The translations under genes were made by a program, and so were the position numbers. This document shows, in pieces, positions 50,111 through 59,034 of a stretch of 64,000 nucleotides of DNA; within the stretch, counting starts at the first letter, position 1; each line of letters starts with the position of its first letter. The notes beneath the pieces were generated by a model. That model searched no databases and was not told the origin of the DNA. It was given only the letters and a program-made list of their open reading frames with translations. Origin of the DNA: Opitutaceae bacterium (lineage in GTDB: Bacteria > Verrucomicrobiota > Verrucomicrobiia > Opitutales > Opitutaceae); contig SXSC01000025.1 of NCBI GenBank assembly GCA_005792355.1, positions 1 to 64,000 on the forward strand, given 5' to 3'.

Positions 50111-53100
50111 ATGAGCGCCGCACCCAAAGCCGTCTTTCTCTCGTATGCGTCGCAAGACGCGGAGGCCGCGCTTCGCCTCGGCGCGGCGCTGCGGGCCGCG
50201 GGCGTGGAGGTCTGGCTCGATCAAGAGGGCGGGCTCGTCGGGGGCGACGCGTGGGATCGCAAGATCCGCGACCAGATCGCGACGTGCGCGCTGTTCGTGC
50301 CGATGATCTCGGCCAACACACAGGCGCGGCGCGAAGGGTATTTCCGGATTGAGTGGCGGCTCGCCGCGCAGCGGACCCACGCGATGTCCGACGACACGGC
50401 CTTCCTGCTGCCCGTCGTGATTGACGACACGCGCGATGCGGACGCGCGCGTGCCGGTGGAGTTCAAGGCGGTGCAGTGGACGCGGTTGCCCGCTGATGAA
50501 ACGGCGGAGAAATTTTGTGCGCGGGTGAGGAAACTGCTCGGCGACGAAGGCACGCCGGTGCCCAGCACGCCAGTGATCGGGGTGCCGCCTGACGATCCCC
50601 GGGGGCGCGAACGAGCCGCAACCGCGCCTTCGCAGCGTGGTCCTTGGTTCGTGCCAGTGGTGCTCGCTGGCGCCGTCATCATGGCGCTCGCGCTCTGGCA
50701 GCCGTGGCGCGAGAAAGAAAATCCCGTTTCGACGGCGGCCGGGCCGAAGGCCGCCGCACCACTGTCCGACGCACAACGACTGGTGCGGCAGGCCCGCGTG
50801 CTGATCGACGACGACCCGCTGGTCGTGAGGGAGAGCTACAAGTCCGCGGTCGACCTTTGCGAACGGGCGACGCAACTCAGTCCCGATGACGGCGAGGCTT
50901 GGGCGACCCTGGCCCGCGCCAACCACCGCCTCGCCACCGAATACCGGGAGGACACCGGGAAGCGCCGGGCCGCACTCCGCGGCCAAGCCGAGCGGGCGAT
51001 CCGGCTCGCCCCGGATTCAATCGAAGCCGGCCTCGCGATGGCTGAATACGAACTGTCCTTTGAGGACAATGTCGCGGCCGCCCGGACCCGGCTGTTGCGC
51101 CTGATCGAGCGGGCCCCCACCGACCGCCGGCTGCTGCGCATGCTGGTATCCCTCGAGGAGGATCGCGGGCAGGACGTGCGGGAAGCCCGGCGTTGGACCG
51201 ACCGGGCGAATGCGCTGCCGGGTGGCGATGCCGGCACTTTGCTGTCCCTGGCGTGGGTGCATTGGGGGCGCAACGAGTTTCCGCAGGTGCGCGAAGCCGT
51301 GGAAAAATCCCTCGCGATCCGGCCGATGACGGAATCCTGCCAACTCCGGCTCATGCTGTTCAACCAATCGGGCGACTTCGAGGGCGCCCGGCGATTCCTG
51401 CGGGAGATGCCGGCGGCGATCCTCCGCGAAGACCGCACGGCAATGGTCGGCTACGAGGTGCAGCTTTTCGCTGGCGATTACGAAGGCGCGCTACGCACCA
51501 TCACGGCCGTCCCGCGCGAGATTCTCGAAGAGGGCCTTTTTTTCTCCGCGCGCGGCTATCTGGCGGGCAACGCCCTGCTGCTCGCCGGCAAAGCCAACGC
51601 CGCCAAGGTCGAGTTTGGCGCCGCGTCGAAAGCCCTCGACGAGCGACTCGCGGAGACGCCCCGGGACAGTCGGGTCGTCTACCACCGGGCGATGGTTCTC
51701 GCCCGGTTGGGTGAGACCGCGAAAGCCGAACAACAGCTCGTCACCGCGCGCGAGCTCGGTCGTGACGACTGGTATGAGCCCGATGCCTGCATGCTGCTCG
51801 GCCGCATCGACGAGGCGCTCGCGAGCTTCACCCGCACGATCGACCGGACGCAGTCGCGCTGGCCCGGTCGCCTGCGCTACCTCAAATACGACCCGCTACA
51901 CGAGCCGCTGCGCCGCACTGCCCGCGGAGCCGCAATCGTGATCCAAGGCGATGGTTGGTTGCGGGAGATGCTCGCCGGGGGGAGTAAAGGCGATGGTGCC
52001 GCACCAGCCGTTTCGCAAGTTTCCGAACAATCCGTCGCGGTCCTCGCCTTCGCCAACCTCAGCGACGACAAGGCCAACGAGTATTTCTCCGACGGCATCA
52101 GCGAGGAGCTGCTCAACGTGCTCGCCAAGGTGCCGGGCCTGACCGTGCGCGGCCGTTCCTCGGGGTTCTATTTCAAGGGCAAGCAGATCACATCGGCCGA
52201 GATCGGCCGGCAGTTAAACGTGAATCATCTCGTGCAGGGCAGCGTGCGCCGCGCCGGCGACCGGGTGCGGATCTCCGCCCAGCTCATCCGCGCCGCGACG
52301 GACGAGGTCGTCTGGTCCTCCGGTTCGCTCGAGCGCGAGCTGAAGGACATCTTTGCCGTGCAGGATGAGATCGCGGGGCTGATCGCGAAAAATCTCTCGG
52401 TGGGCATGGGCGTGGCGGCGCGCGCGCCACATCAGGTGAACCCGGAGGCGCTCACGGCGTTGCTGGAGGGCCGGCATTTCTGGGTGTTGCGCACGACGGA
52501 GGGTTTTGCCCGCGCGCGGGAGTTGTTCAACCGGGCGGTCGCGCTCGATCCGAACTGGGCGCCAGCGCACGCGGCGCTGGCCAATCTGCTGACGATCGAG
52601 GCGTCGTTCCTCAAGGGCGGCGGCGGGTCGTTCAGCGAACTCATGGCCGCCGGGGCGCGCGAAGCAAGACGGGCGATTGAGCTCGATCCGACGCTGGGCG
52701 AGCCGTACGCCGCGCTGGGGAAAATCGCGATGGAGGAACGGCGCTTCGCGGAGGCGGAGCAGGAATTTCGCCGCGCGCTGGCGCTCGAGCCGAACAATGC
52801 GCTGGTGCGGGACTGGTATGGCGACCTTGCGGTTACGCAGGGCCGGCTCGATGTGGCGATCGCGGAATACCGGCGGGCGCTGGAACTCGAACCGCTGTCG
52901 CCCTACATCCAGTGGGACCTTGCGTGGGAATTGATGCACATCCGCCGCTACGCCGAGGCGCTGACTCTGGTGGAGCGGGCGGCGGCGCTGACGCCCAACG
53001 GTTCGGCCCGCCTCTCGTTGCGGCGCGCGCGGCTCCTGATGGAACTCGGCCGCACGGCCGAGGCAGAGGCACGCGCCGCGCTGCAGGCCTATCTGGAGGG

Positions 53101-53455
53101 ACGGCGGACGGGCAGCGATCCGCAATTTGCCAACGAAGCGGTGTATTGTCTGCGCGCGCTGGGCTCGCCCGCGGAACGCGAGCGGTGGACGAATGAGTTG
53201 TTGCGGCTCTACCCGGACAGTTTCGCCAGCGGGGTGATCCTGCTCATGCTCGGGCAGCCGGAGAAGGCGTATCCGTTGCTCGAAAAAACCCCGGCGATTT
53301 TTTGGCAGCAACTCTACTGGGATCCCGTATTCGACCCGGCGCGCGACACGCCGCGCTTCCGGCAACTGCTGGAGAAGCTCGGCTGCGCGGAAGAATACAA
53401 AGTCGCGCGGGCGACCCAGGCCCGCCTGCTCAAGGAAGGTGGAACGGGCAAATGA
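50111..53455 (+). CDS. T7: TIR-TM-TolB-like-TPR protein
   Basis: 1114 residues. TIR with Glu81; the BB-loop region has an extra residue (LDQEGGLVGGDAW). The linker (GDEGTPVPSTPVIGV) shows no palindrome, the only one of the eight without it. Membrane helix about 178-197, helical middle region, TolB-N-like domain about 641-760 matching T5, TPRs to the end. Starts two bases after T6 and its stop overlaps T8. Confidence 0.92.
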   Translation: MSAAPKAVFLSYASQDAEAALRLGAALRAAGVEVWLDQEGGLVGGDAWDRKIRDQIATCALFVPMISANTQARREGYFRIEWRLAAQRTHAMSDDTAFLLPVVIDDTRDADARVPVEFKAVQWTRLPADETAEKFCARVRKLLGDEGTPVPSTPVIGVPPDDPRGRERAATAPSQRGPWFVPVVLAGAVIMALALWQPWREKENPVSTAAGPKAAAPLSDAQRLVRQARVLIDDDPLVVRESYKSAVDLCERATQLSPDDGEAWATLARANHRLATEYREDTGKRRAALRGQAERAIRLAPDSIEAGLAMAEYELSFEDNVAAARTRLLRLIERAPTDRRLLRMLVSLEEDRGQDVREARRWTDRANALPGGDAGTLLSLAWVHWGRNEFPQVREAVEKSLAIRPMTESCQLRLMLFNQSGDFEGARRFLREMPAAILREDRTAMVGYEVQLFAGDYEGALRTITAVPREILEEGLFFSARGYLAGNALLLAGKANAAKVEFGAASKALDERLAETPRDSRVVYHRAMVLARLGETAKAEQQLVTARELGRDDWYEPDACMLLGRIDEALASFTRTIDRTQSRWPGRLRYLKYDPLHEPLRRTARGAAIVIQGDGWLREMLAGGSKGDGAAPAVSQVSEQSVAVLAFANLSDDKANEYFSDGISEELLNVLAKVPGLTVRGRSSGFYFKGKQITSAEIGRQLNVNHLVQGSVRRAGDRVRISAQLIRAATDEVVWSSGSLERELKDIFAVQDEIAGLIAKNLSVGMGVAARAPHQVNPEALTALLEGRHFWVLRTTEGFARARELFNRAVALDPNWAPAHAALANLLTIEASFLKGGGGSFSELMAAGAREARRAIELDPTLGEPYAALGKIAMEERRFAEAEQEFRRALALEPNNALVRDWYGDLAVTQGRLDVAIAEYRRALELEPLSPYIQWDLAWELMHIRRYAEALTLVERAAALTPNGSARLSLRRARLLMELGRTAEAEARAALQAYLEGRRTGSDPQFANEAVYCLRALGSPAERERWTNELLRLYPDSFASGVILLMLGQPEKAYPLLEKTPAIFWQQLYWDPVFDPARDTPRFRQLLEKLGCAEEYKVARATQARLLKEGGTGK

Positions 53456-56400
53456 GCACCGCGGAGTACAAAGCCGTTTTCCTTAGCTACGCGTCGCAGG
53501 ACGCGGCGGCCGCGCAGCGCATCTGTGCGGCGCTGCGGGCGGCAGGCGTCGAGGTATGGTTCGATCAAAACGAACTCACGGGCGGCGACGCGTGGGATGC
53601 GAAGATCCGGAAACAAATTGCCGAGTGCGCGCTCTTCGTGCCGGTGATTTCGACGGCGACGCAGGCGCGGCACGAAGGGTATTTTCGCTTGGAGTGGAAG
53701 CTCGCGGCGCAACGCACACACATGATGTCGGGTGTCAGGGCTTTTTTGCTGCCGGTCGTGATCGATGATACGCGCGACGTTGAGGCGCACGTGCCGGAGG
53801 AGTTCCGCCCGGTGCAGTGGACGCGCCTGCCGGGCGGCGAGACGCCGGACAAATTTTGTGCGCGGGTGAAAACGTTGCTCGGGGGCTCAGCCGACGTGGC
53901 ACGGGTCTCCCGACCCGTGGGCTCGGACGACACGGGTCAGGAAACCCGTGCCACGCCCAAGGCACCCCGCCGCGTCCCAACTCCGGCGTGGATCGCGCTC
54001 GCCTTGCTCATCATCGGCGTCGCGGCCGCCAGTCTGTGGTTGAGGCGTCCCGCCTCAGTTTCTGCTCCGGACCTGAGGCGGGACGCCTCAGCCACGACTG
54101 ACGCCGCCGCTCCCCTTTCCGAAGCGCGCAAACTCACCCTCCAGGCCCGCGCGCTGCTCGACGAAGACCTACTTGCGGTGCGCGAAAACTACCGGCTCGC
54201 GGAGGAGCTGTGCCAGCGCGCGACGAAACTCGATCCGGCGGACGGCGAAGCGTGGGCGACCCTCGGGCGGATTTCCACGGCGATGATCAGCCGGAACTAC
54301 GACACCACGCCGCAACGCCGCGAAGCTGCGCGGAGCCAGGCCGAGCGCGCCATCCGGCTGGCGCCGGATTCGATTGAGGCCGGGCTGGCGATCGGAACCT
54401 ACCTCTCGTTGGACGGTATGACGCCGGACATCGAGCGGCGCTATCGCGCGTTGCTCGCTCGCGCACCCGCAGATTCGCGCGTGGCGCTGCATCTGGCGTC
54501 GGCGCTGGAGGGTCTCGGCCGTGAGACCGAGGCGACAGATATCCGGTTCAATCATCCAGCCTTCGCCGCGAACAATCCGCGTCCCCTCGTCGCCGAGGCT
54601 TTCGCGCTCCGCAACCGAAACCGCCGGACAGAAGCCGAGGCGCTCGTGGATCGAGCGCAGGCGATGGCTCCGAGTTTCGGCGGTTTTCAATTGAAAGTGC
54701 TGCTGGCCAACTCGTGGGCCGATCTGGACGCTTCCAAGCGCGCGATCGAGGCGGTGCCGCCGCAGCTCTTGCTGGAGGACGTTTTCGTGAGTCTCGCCGC
54801 CCGGACATGGATTTATGCCGGCGAAGCAGACAAGGCGGGCGAACTGCTGCGGCGCGTGCCCCGGGATTTTTTCGAGGAAGCGCGCCAGTTCGTGCCCAAG
54901 GGCTACCTCAGCGGCTGGGTCATGCAGATCTCGGGCCGGCCGGCGGCGGCGCAAGCCGAGTGGAAGCAGGCCCTGGTCGTCATCGAAAAGCGCCTCACGA
55001 CCGAGCCGAGCCGGACGGAGTTCCTGCGCTACAAGGCGCTGCTGCTGGCGCTGACCGGACAAAAGCCCGCGGCGGAAACGGCCTGGAACCTCTATGTCGA
55101 GTATGCCCCGGTGACGTCGCCGCAACAGCCGGGCAAGCGCCAGCGCGGCGCGGCCGGGCGCAGCGGGATGCCGGACGAGGAATTCCTGCTGACGATGGGC
55201 CAGCGCGAGGAGGCGCTCCAAGGGATCGCCCAGCGGCGCGGGGCGATGCCCGCGCGCACCAAGGCCTTCGATCTGCGCTACGCCCCGTGGTATGCGTCGA
55301 TCCGCGATGATCCGCTCGTGCAGGAATTCATCGCCGAGGGCGTGGCCGAACTCGCGGCCCAGCGGCAGACCGGAGTGAGACCGGGTAGATCGCGAGCAAC
55401 CGAGGCGCCGGCGCAGGCCAGCGACAAATCCGCCCTAGCGGACAAATCCGCCCTAGCGGACAAGTCCTCCCCGGCAGACAAGTCCGTCGCCGTGCTCGCC
55501 TTCAAGAATCTCAGCGGCGATCCGGCGCGCGAGTTTTTCTCCGATGGACTCAGCGAGGCGGTGACGGATGTGCTCGGACGCGTGCCGGGCCTGAAGGTCG
55601 TGGGCAGCGCCTCGGCGTTTTCCTTCAAGGGCAAGCCAACCTCGATCCCGGAAATCGCGCGGCAGCTCGGCGTGACCCATCTCGTAGAGGGCACGGTGCT
55701 CCAGGAAGGCCAGACCGTGCGCATCACGGCAAAGCTCATCACGGCCGACGGGTTTCAGGTGGGGCCTCCTGAAAAAGCCGACAGCGAGCTGAAGAACATC
55801 TTCGCCCTGCACGACGAGGTGGCCGGGCTGATCGCGAAAAATCTCTCGCTGAAACTCGGCGCGAGTTCCGCCGCCTCGAAGATCGCGGTGAACCCGCAAG
55901 CCTTCGAACTCTACGTGCAGGCCCGTCAGGCCTGGAGTCTTCGCACGACGGCCGGATTCGACCGGGCCGAAAGCGCGCTCAATCGCGCGCTGGAGCTTGA
56001 GCCAAACTTCGCCCGCGCCCACGCGGCGCTCGTCGACGTGTGGGTGGCGCGCGGATTCCGCAGCCAGCAGTCGAGGGAGGCGGCAGACCAAGCCCACTCC
56101 GCCATGATCGCGCGCGGCAGGGCGACGATTACCCGGGCGCTCGCGCTCGATCCCGATTCGGCCGAAGCCCGCGCTTCGCTCGGGCATGTGCTCCACAATG
56201 ACGGCAAGGCAGCGGGGGCCGAGACGGAGCTTCGGCGCGCCTTGGCGCTCAACCCGAACAATGCCTCAGCCCATAGTTGGCTGAGCCGCGTGCTGGTCTC
56301 ATCCGGGCGAATGGATGAGGCGCTCGAGCACTCGCGGATCGCGACCAAACTCGACCCGCTGGCGCCGGTAATCTGGAACAATCACGCGACTTGGCTCGTA

Positions 56401-56904
56401 TACACGGGGCGGCCCACGGAGGCCATCATCGCTTGCGAGCGAGCGCTCAGCGTGCAGCCGAGTTTCCTCCAACCGCTCGCGGTCAAGAGTTTTGCCTTGG
56501 CCGCACTCGGTCGCCTGAGCGAGGCCGTCGCCCTGGTGAAATCGCTGCCCAACGAGGGCGCCGGGGTCGGGCGCAACGAACTTTTCGTCTACGCCCTGGC
56601 GGGTCTAACGGCCGAACTGGAGGCAATCCTTGCCGCGCCCCGTTTTGACGGGAGCGGGACCGATCAACGGCATTTTGCCCTCCTTGCGCTGGGACGAAAC
56701 GACGAGGCTCTGGCGCTCCTGTCCCAGAGTGGCATAAAGCACGGTGGTGGGGTGGCCCATTACCTCTGGAGCCAAATCTACGATCCCGTGCGCAACGATC
56801 CGCGCTGGGAAAAGTTCATCGCCGCCGCCGGGCTGACTGAAGCGCACGCCCGCGCGCAGGCGTGGCGTCTTGCGAACCCGCCGGAGAAGGCGGCGGCGCG
56901 GTGA
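53452..56904 (+). CDS. T8: TIR-TM-TolB-like-TPR protein
   Basis: 1150 residues. TIR 7-145 with Glu81, palindromic linker (about 148-168), membrane helix about 178-198, palindrome-encoded RPAS and LRRDAS stretch, helical middle region, then DKSALA-DKSALA-DKSSPA tandem repeats leading into the TolB-N-like domain (about 676-800, KSVAVLAFKNLSGDPAREFF). TPRs to about 1130. TolB and TPR parts match T4. Last gene of the run; its stop is followed by a CTCAACGCTAAACGC string also found after T3. Confidence 0.92.
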   Translation: MSTAEYKAVFLSYASQDAAAAQRICAALRAAGVEVWFDQNELTGGDAWDAKIRKQIAECALFVPVISTATQARHEGYFRLEWKLAAQRTHMMSGVRAFLLPVVIDDTRDVEAHVPEEFRPVQWTRLPGGETPDKFCARVKTLLGGSADVARVSRPVGSDDTGQETRATPKAPRRVPTPAWIALALLIIGVAAASLWLRRPASVSAPDLRRDASATTDAAAPLSEARKLTLQARALLDEDLLAVRENYRLAEELCQRATKLDPADGEAWATLGRISTAMISRNYDTTPQRREAARSQAERAIRLAPDSIEAGLAIGTYLSLDGMTPDIERRYRALLARAPADSRVALHLASALEGLGRETEATDIRFNHPAFAANNPRPLVAEAFALRNRNRRTEAEALVDRAQAMAPSFGGFQLKVLLANSWADLDASKRAIEAVPPQLLLEDVFVSLAARTWIYAGEADKAGELLRRVPRDFFEEARQFVPKGYLSGWVMQISGRPAAAQAEWKQALVVIEKRLTTEPSRTEFLRYKALLLALTGQKPAAETAWNLYVEYAPVTSPQQPGKRQRGAAGRSGMPDEEFLLTMGQREEALQGIAQRRGAMPARTKAFDLRYAPWYASIRDDPLVQEFIAEGVAELAAQRQTGVRPGRSRATEAPAQASDKSALADKSALADKSSPADKSVAVLAFKNLSGDPAREFFSDGLSEAVTDVLGRVPGLKVVGSASAFSFKGKPTSIPEIARQLGVTHLVEGTVLQEGQTVRITAKLITADGFQVGPPEKADSELKNIFALHDEVAGLIAKNLSLKLGASSAASKIAVNPQAFELYVQARQAWSLRTTAGFDRAESALNRALELEPNFARAHAALVDVWVARGFRSQQSREAADQAHSAMIARGRATITRALALDPDSAEARASLGHVLHNDGKAAGAETELRRALALNPNNASAHSWLSRVLVSSGRMDEALEHSRIATKLDPLAPVIWNNHATWLVYTGRPTEAIIACERALSVQPSFLQPLAVKSFALAALGRLSEAVALVKSLPNEGAGVGRNELFVYALAGLTAELEAILAAPRFDGSGTDQRHFALLALGRNDEALALLSQSGIKHGGGVAHYLWSQIYDPVRNDPRWEKFIAAAGLTEAHARAQAWRLANPPEKAAAR
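53896..53954. repeat. In-frame palindrome in the T8 TIR-TM linker
   Basis: 24-base arms 53896-53919 and 53931-53954 (two mismatches), same CACGGGTC family as T3. Confidence 0.8.
54036..54095. repeat. Palindrome after the T8 membrane helix
   Basis: Arms 54036-54058 and 54073-54095, one mismatch, GAGGCG(T)CCCGCCTC family, as in T4. Confidence 0.8.
55423..55494 (+). repeat. 18-bp tandem repeats before the T8 TolB-like domain
   Basis: Units at 55423, 55441, 55459 and 55477, each starting GACAA(A/G)TCC. The first two are identical (GACAAATCCGCCCTAGCG). They encode DKSALA repeats; the fourth unit is the DKSVAV start of the TolB-like domain, so the repeats grew from the domain boundary itself. Confidence 0.85.
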
Positions 56905-57120
56905 ACGCTCAACGCTAAACGCTCAAGTGACCAAACCAAATTCAACCCAGCGGAGGGCGAGACCTTGAGCATGGAGCGAAACGGTGGCCGCGCCTCGGGT
57001 GTTGGCCCCGCAGAAAACCCAGGCGGAGTATGGCAAAAAAATGGGATTATGAAAATCCTCCAACCTCGGCGACCGGCAATTCTTCTTTTTCCATTTTTCT
57101 GCCAAAAGGATTGGTCGGTG

Positions 57121-58644
57121 ATGTGGCGGCGGCGTTTTTCCAACGGCACCCGTTGGTTCAGGATCGCGCTGTGGGCCATCGGCCCGGCCGCGGTCGGGTT
57201 CGCCGCCGATCAACCCCAATGGGGCGAGCCCCACTCGCGCAACATGGTTTCGGGCGAAAAGGGACTGCCCGCGACGTTTGATCCCGCGACCGGCGCCAAC
57301 CTCAAGTGGTCGGCGCGGCTGGGCAGTGAGACGAATGCGACGCCCGTGATTGCCGCCGGCCGGGTCTATCTTGGCACCAACAACCACCTGCCACGCGATC
57401 CCCGGCACCGCGGCGACCGGGGCGTGCTCCTCTGCCTCGATGAGCGCACGGGAGAATTGATCTGGCAGCTGGTGGTGCCGAAAATCACCACGAGCAGGTA
57501 TTGGGACTGGCCCTACATGGGCATCAATTCACCGGTGACGGTAGTCGATGGCCGCGTCTACGGGATCAGCAACCGGGGCGAGGTGCTGTGCCTCGATCCG
57601 GCCGGGCTGGCGAACGGCAACCAGGGACCTTTTCTTGACGAGGCGCGGCACCAGACACCCGCGGAGGAGGCGCCGATTCCGATCGGAGAACGCGATGCGG
57701 ACATCCTGTGGTTATACGATGTGGTGGGGCAACTGGGCGTGCGGCAGCACGACGCGGCGCATGGCTCGATTCTCTCCCACGGCCCGTATCTGTATGTGAA
57801 CACGTCCAACGGCGTGAGTGACACGCACCGGACGATCGAGGCCCCCGACGCCCCGAGCCTGATCGTGCTTGAGCGCGCCACGGGCCGGCTGGTGGCCACG
57901 GACGGAGAGCGCATCGGGCCGCGGATTTTCCATGGCACGTGGTCGTCTCCCGCGGTGATCGAACTGGGCGGGCGACCGGTGATCGTGTTCGCGGGCGGGG
58001 ACGGGGTGGTCTACGGATTCGAGCCGCCGGCCTCGCCACCGCCCCTCGGCGAGGTCCGGCGGCTGCGCAAGCTCTGGCAATTCGACTGTGATCCGACGGC
58101 ACCCAAGGAAGACATCCACCGCTACGTGAGCAACCGGACGGAGGGCCCGAGTTCCATCAAGAGCCTGCCGGTCGTGCACGGCGGGCGGATTCATGTCACG
58201 GTCGGTGGCGAACCGTTTTGGGGCAAGAACGAGTCCTGGTTGAAGGTCATCGAGCCGCCCGTCTCCGGCCCGGGCGAGCCCCGCGAAGTCTGGACGTTTC
58301 GGCTCAACAAACAGGTGATGAGCAGTGCCGTGGTGCACGACGGGCTGGTCTATGTGGGCGACACGGGGCGCAAGTTGTATTGCCTGGACGCCGCGACCGG
58401 CCGGCCGGTGTGGAGCCACGAGGTGAAGGGCGAACTCTGGGCCACGCCGTTGGTCGCGGACGGCAAGGTGTATTTTGCCACGCGACGCGGCGAGGTGCTG
58501 GTCTTTGCGGCCGGCCGGGAGCAGCGGCTGCTCGGCGAAACGGCGCTGGGGGCTCCGATCAGTGCGACGCCGGTGGCGGCCAACGGGGTGCTCTATATCA
58601 CGACGATGACGCACCTGTATGCGGTCCAGGCGGCGGGGAGGTGA
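57121..58644 (+). CDS. PQQ-type beta-propeller protein, exported
   Basis: 507 residues from the ATG at 57121, giving a basic N-terminus and hydrophobic stretch (FRIALWAIGPAAVGFAA, about 13-29) that looks like a signal peptide. Repeated blades of the quinoprotein/PQQ-enzyme type: VYLGTNNHL, VYGISNRGEVLCLDP, VYVGDTGRKLYCLDAATGRPVW, VYFATRRGEVLVF, LYITTMTHLYAV. Without PQQ-binding alcohol dehydrogenase active-site residues that I can see, a BamB-like or sensor-like propeller is as likely as an enzyme. No gene neighbour suggests a partner. Confidence 0.78.
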   Translation: MWRRRFSNGTRWFRIALWAIGPAAVGFAADQPQWGEPHSRNMVSGEKGLPATFDPATGANLKWSARLGSETNATPVIAAGRVYLGTNNHLPRDPRHRGDRGVLLCLDERTGELIWQLVVPKITTSRYWDWPYMGINSPVTVVDGRVYGISNRGEVLCLDPAGLANGNQGPFLDEARHQTPAEEAPIPIGERDADILWLYDVVGQLGVRQHDAAHGSILSHGPYLYVNTSNGVSDTHRTIEAPDAPSLIVLERATGRLVATDGERIGPRIFHGTWSSPAVIELGGRPVIVFAGGDGVVYGFEPPASPPPLGEVRRLRKLWQFDCDPTAPKEDIHRYVSNRTEGPSSIKSLPVVHGGRIHVTVGGEPFWGKNESWLKVIEPPVSGPGEPREVWTFRLNKQVMSSAVVHDGLVYVGDTGRKLYCLDAATGRPVWSHEVKGELWATPLVADGKVYFATRRGEVLVFAAGREQRLLGETALGAPISATPVAANGVLYITTMTHLYAVQAAGR

Positions 58645-58802
58645 TGGGTGGGAAACTCGTTTTTCGGCGAATGGCAGGCGCACCTGCACGTTGACGTTTG
58701 CCCGTAGCTGCGAGCGCCAGCAGCCCGTCGGACTTGGAAGATCACGTTTCGGATGCTGCGCGAGTTTTTGCCGGCAACGCGCCGGACAACTCGGACGGGC
58801 TG
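58645..58802. other. Intergenic, no feature seen
   Basis: Short GC-rich space after the propeller gene; no hairpin with a T-tract and no repeat recognised. Confidence 0.4.
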
Positions 58803-58949
58803 CTAAATGCCGTGCGGAGCACGGCGGGAGAAACGGGATTTTCGAGTATTTCTTGTTTGGGTACGGAGTGGTCCGGCGATTTCATCATCGAACCGCAGCG
58901 CAACACTGAAGGCAGTCAGGGCGAAGAGGATCTTCACGAGCGTTTTCAT
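58803..58949 (-). CDS. Possible 48-residue peptide with signal-like N-terminus
   Basis: Starts MKTLVKILFALTAFSVALRF, a plausible export signal, then a basic tail ending RAPHGI. Too short to judge; it may be the truncated 5' end of a secreted protein gene. No clear ribosome site. Confidence 0.3.
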   Translation of the reverse strand: MKTLVKILFALTAFSVALRFDDEIAGPLRTQTRNTRKSRFSRRAPHGI

Positions 58950-59034
58950 GGCATTCTCTTGGTCTGGAACAATTCTCATGCCGCGGCACCGGTCGCCCGA
59001 CTGGCCGGGACTCGGGGACACCGCCCCCGGTCCG

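Noticed and set aside
23592-56904. Thoeris, CBASS or NLR-type defence system
   Set aside because: There is no ThsA-type SIR2 or SLOG effector, no cyclase and no STAND NTPase within the TIR proteins (no Walker A); only the TIR domain is shared, so none of these labels is justified.
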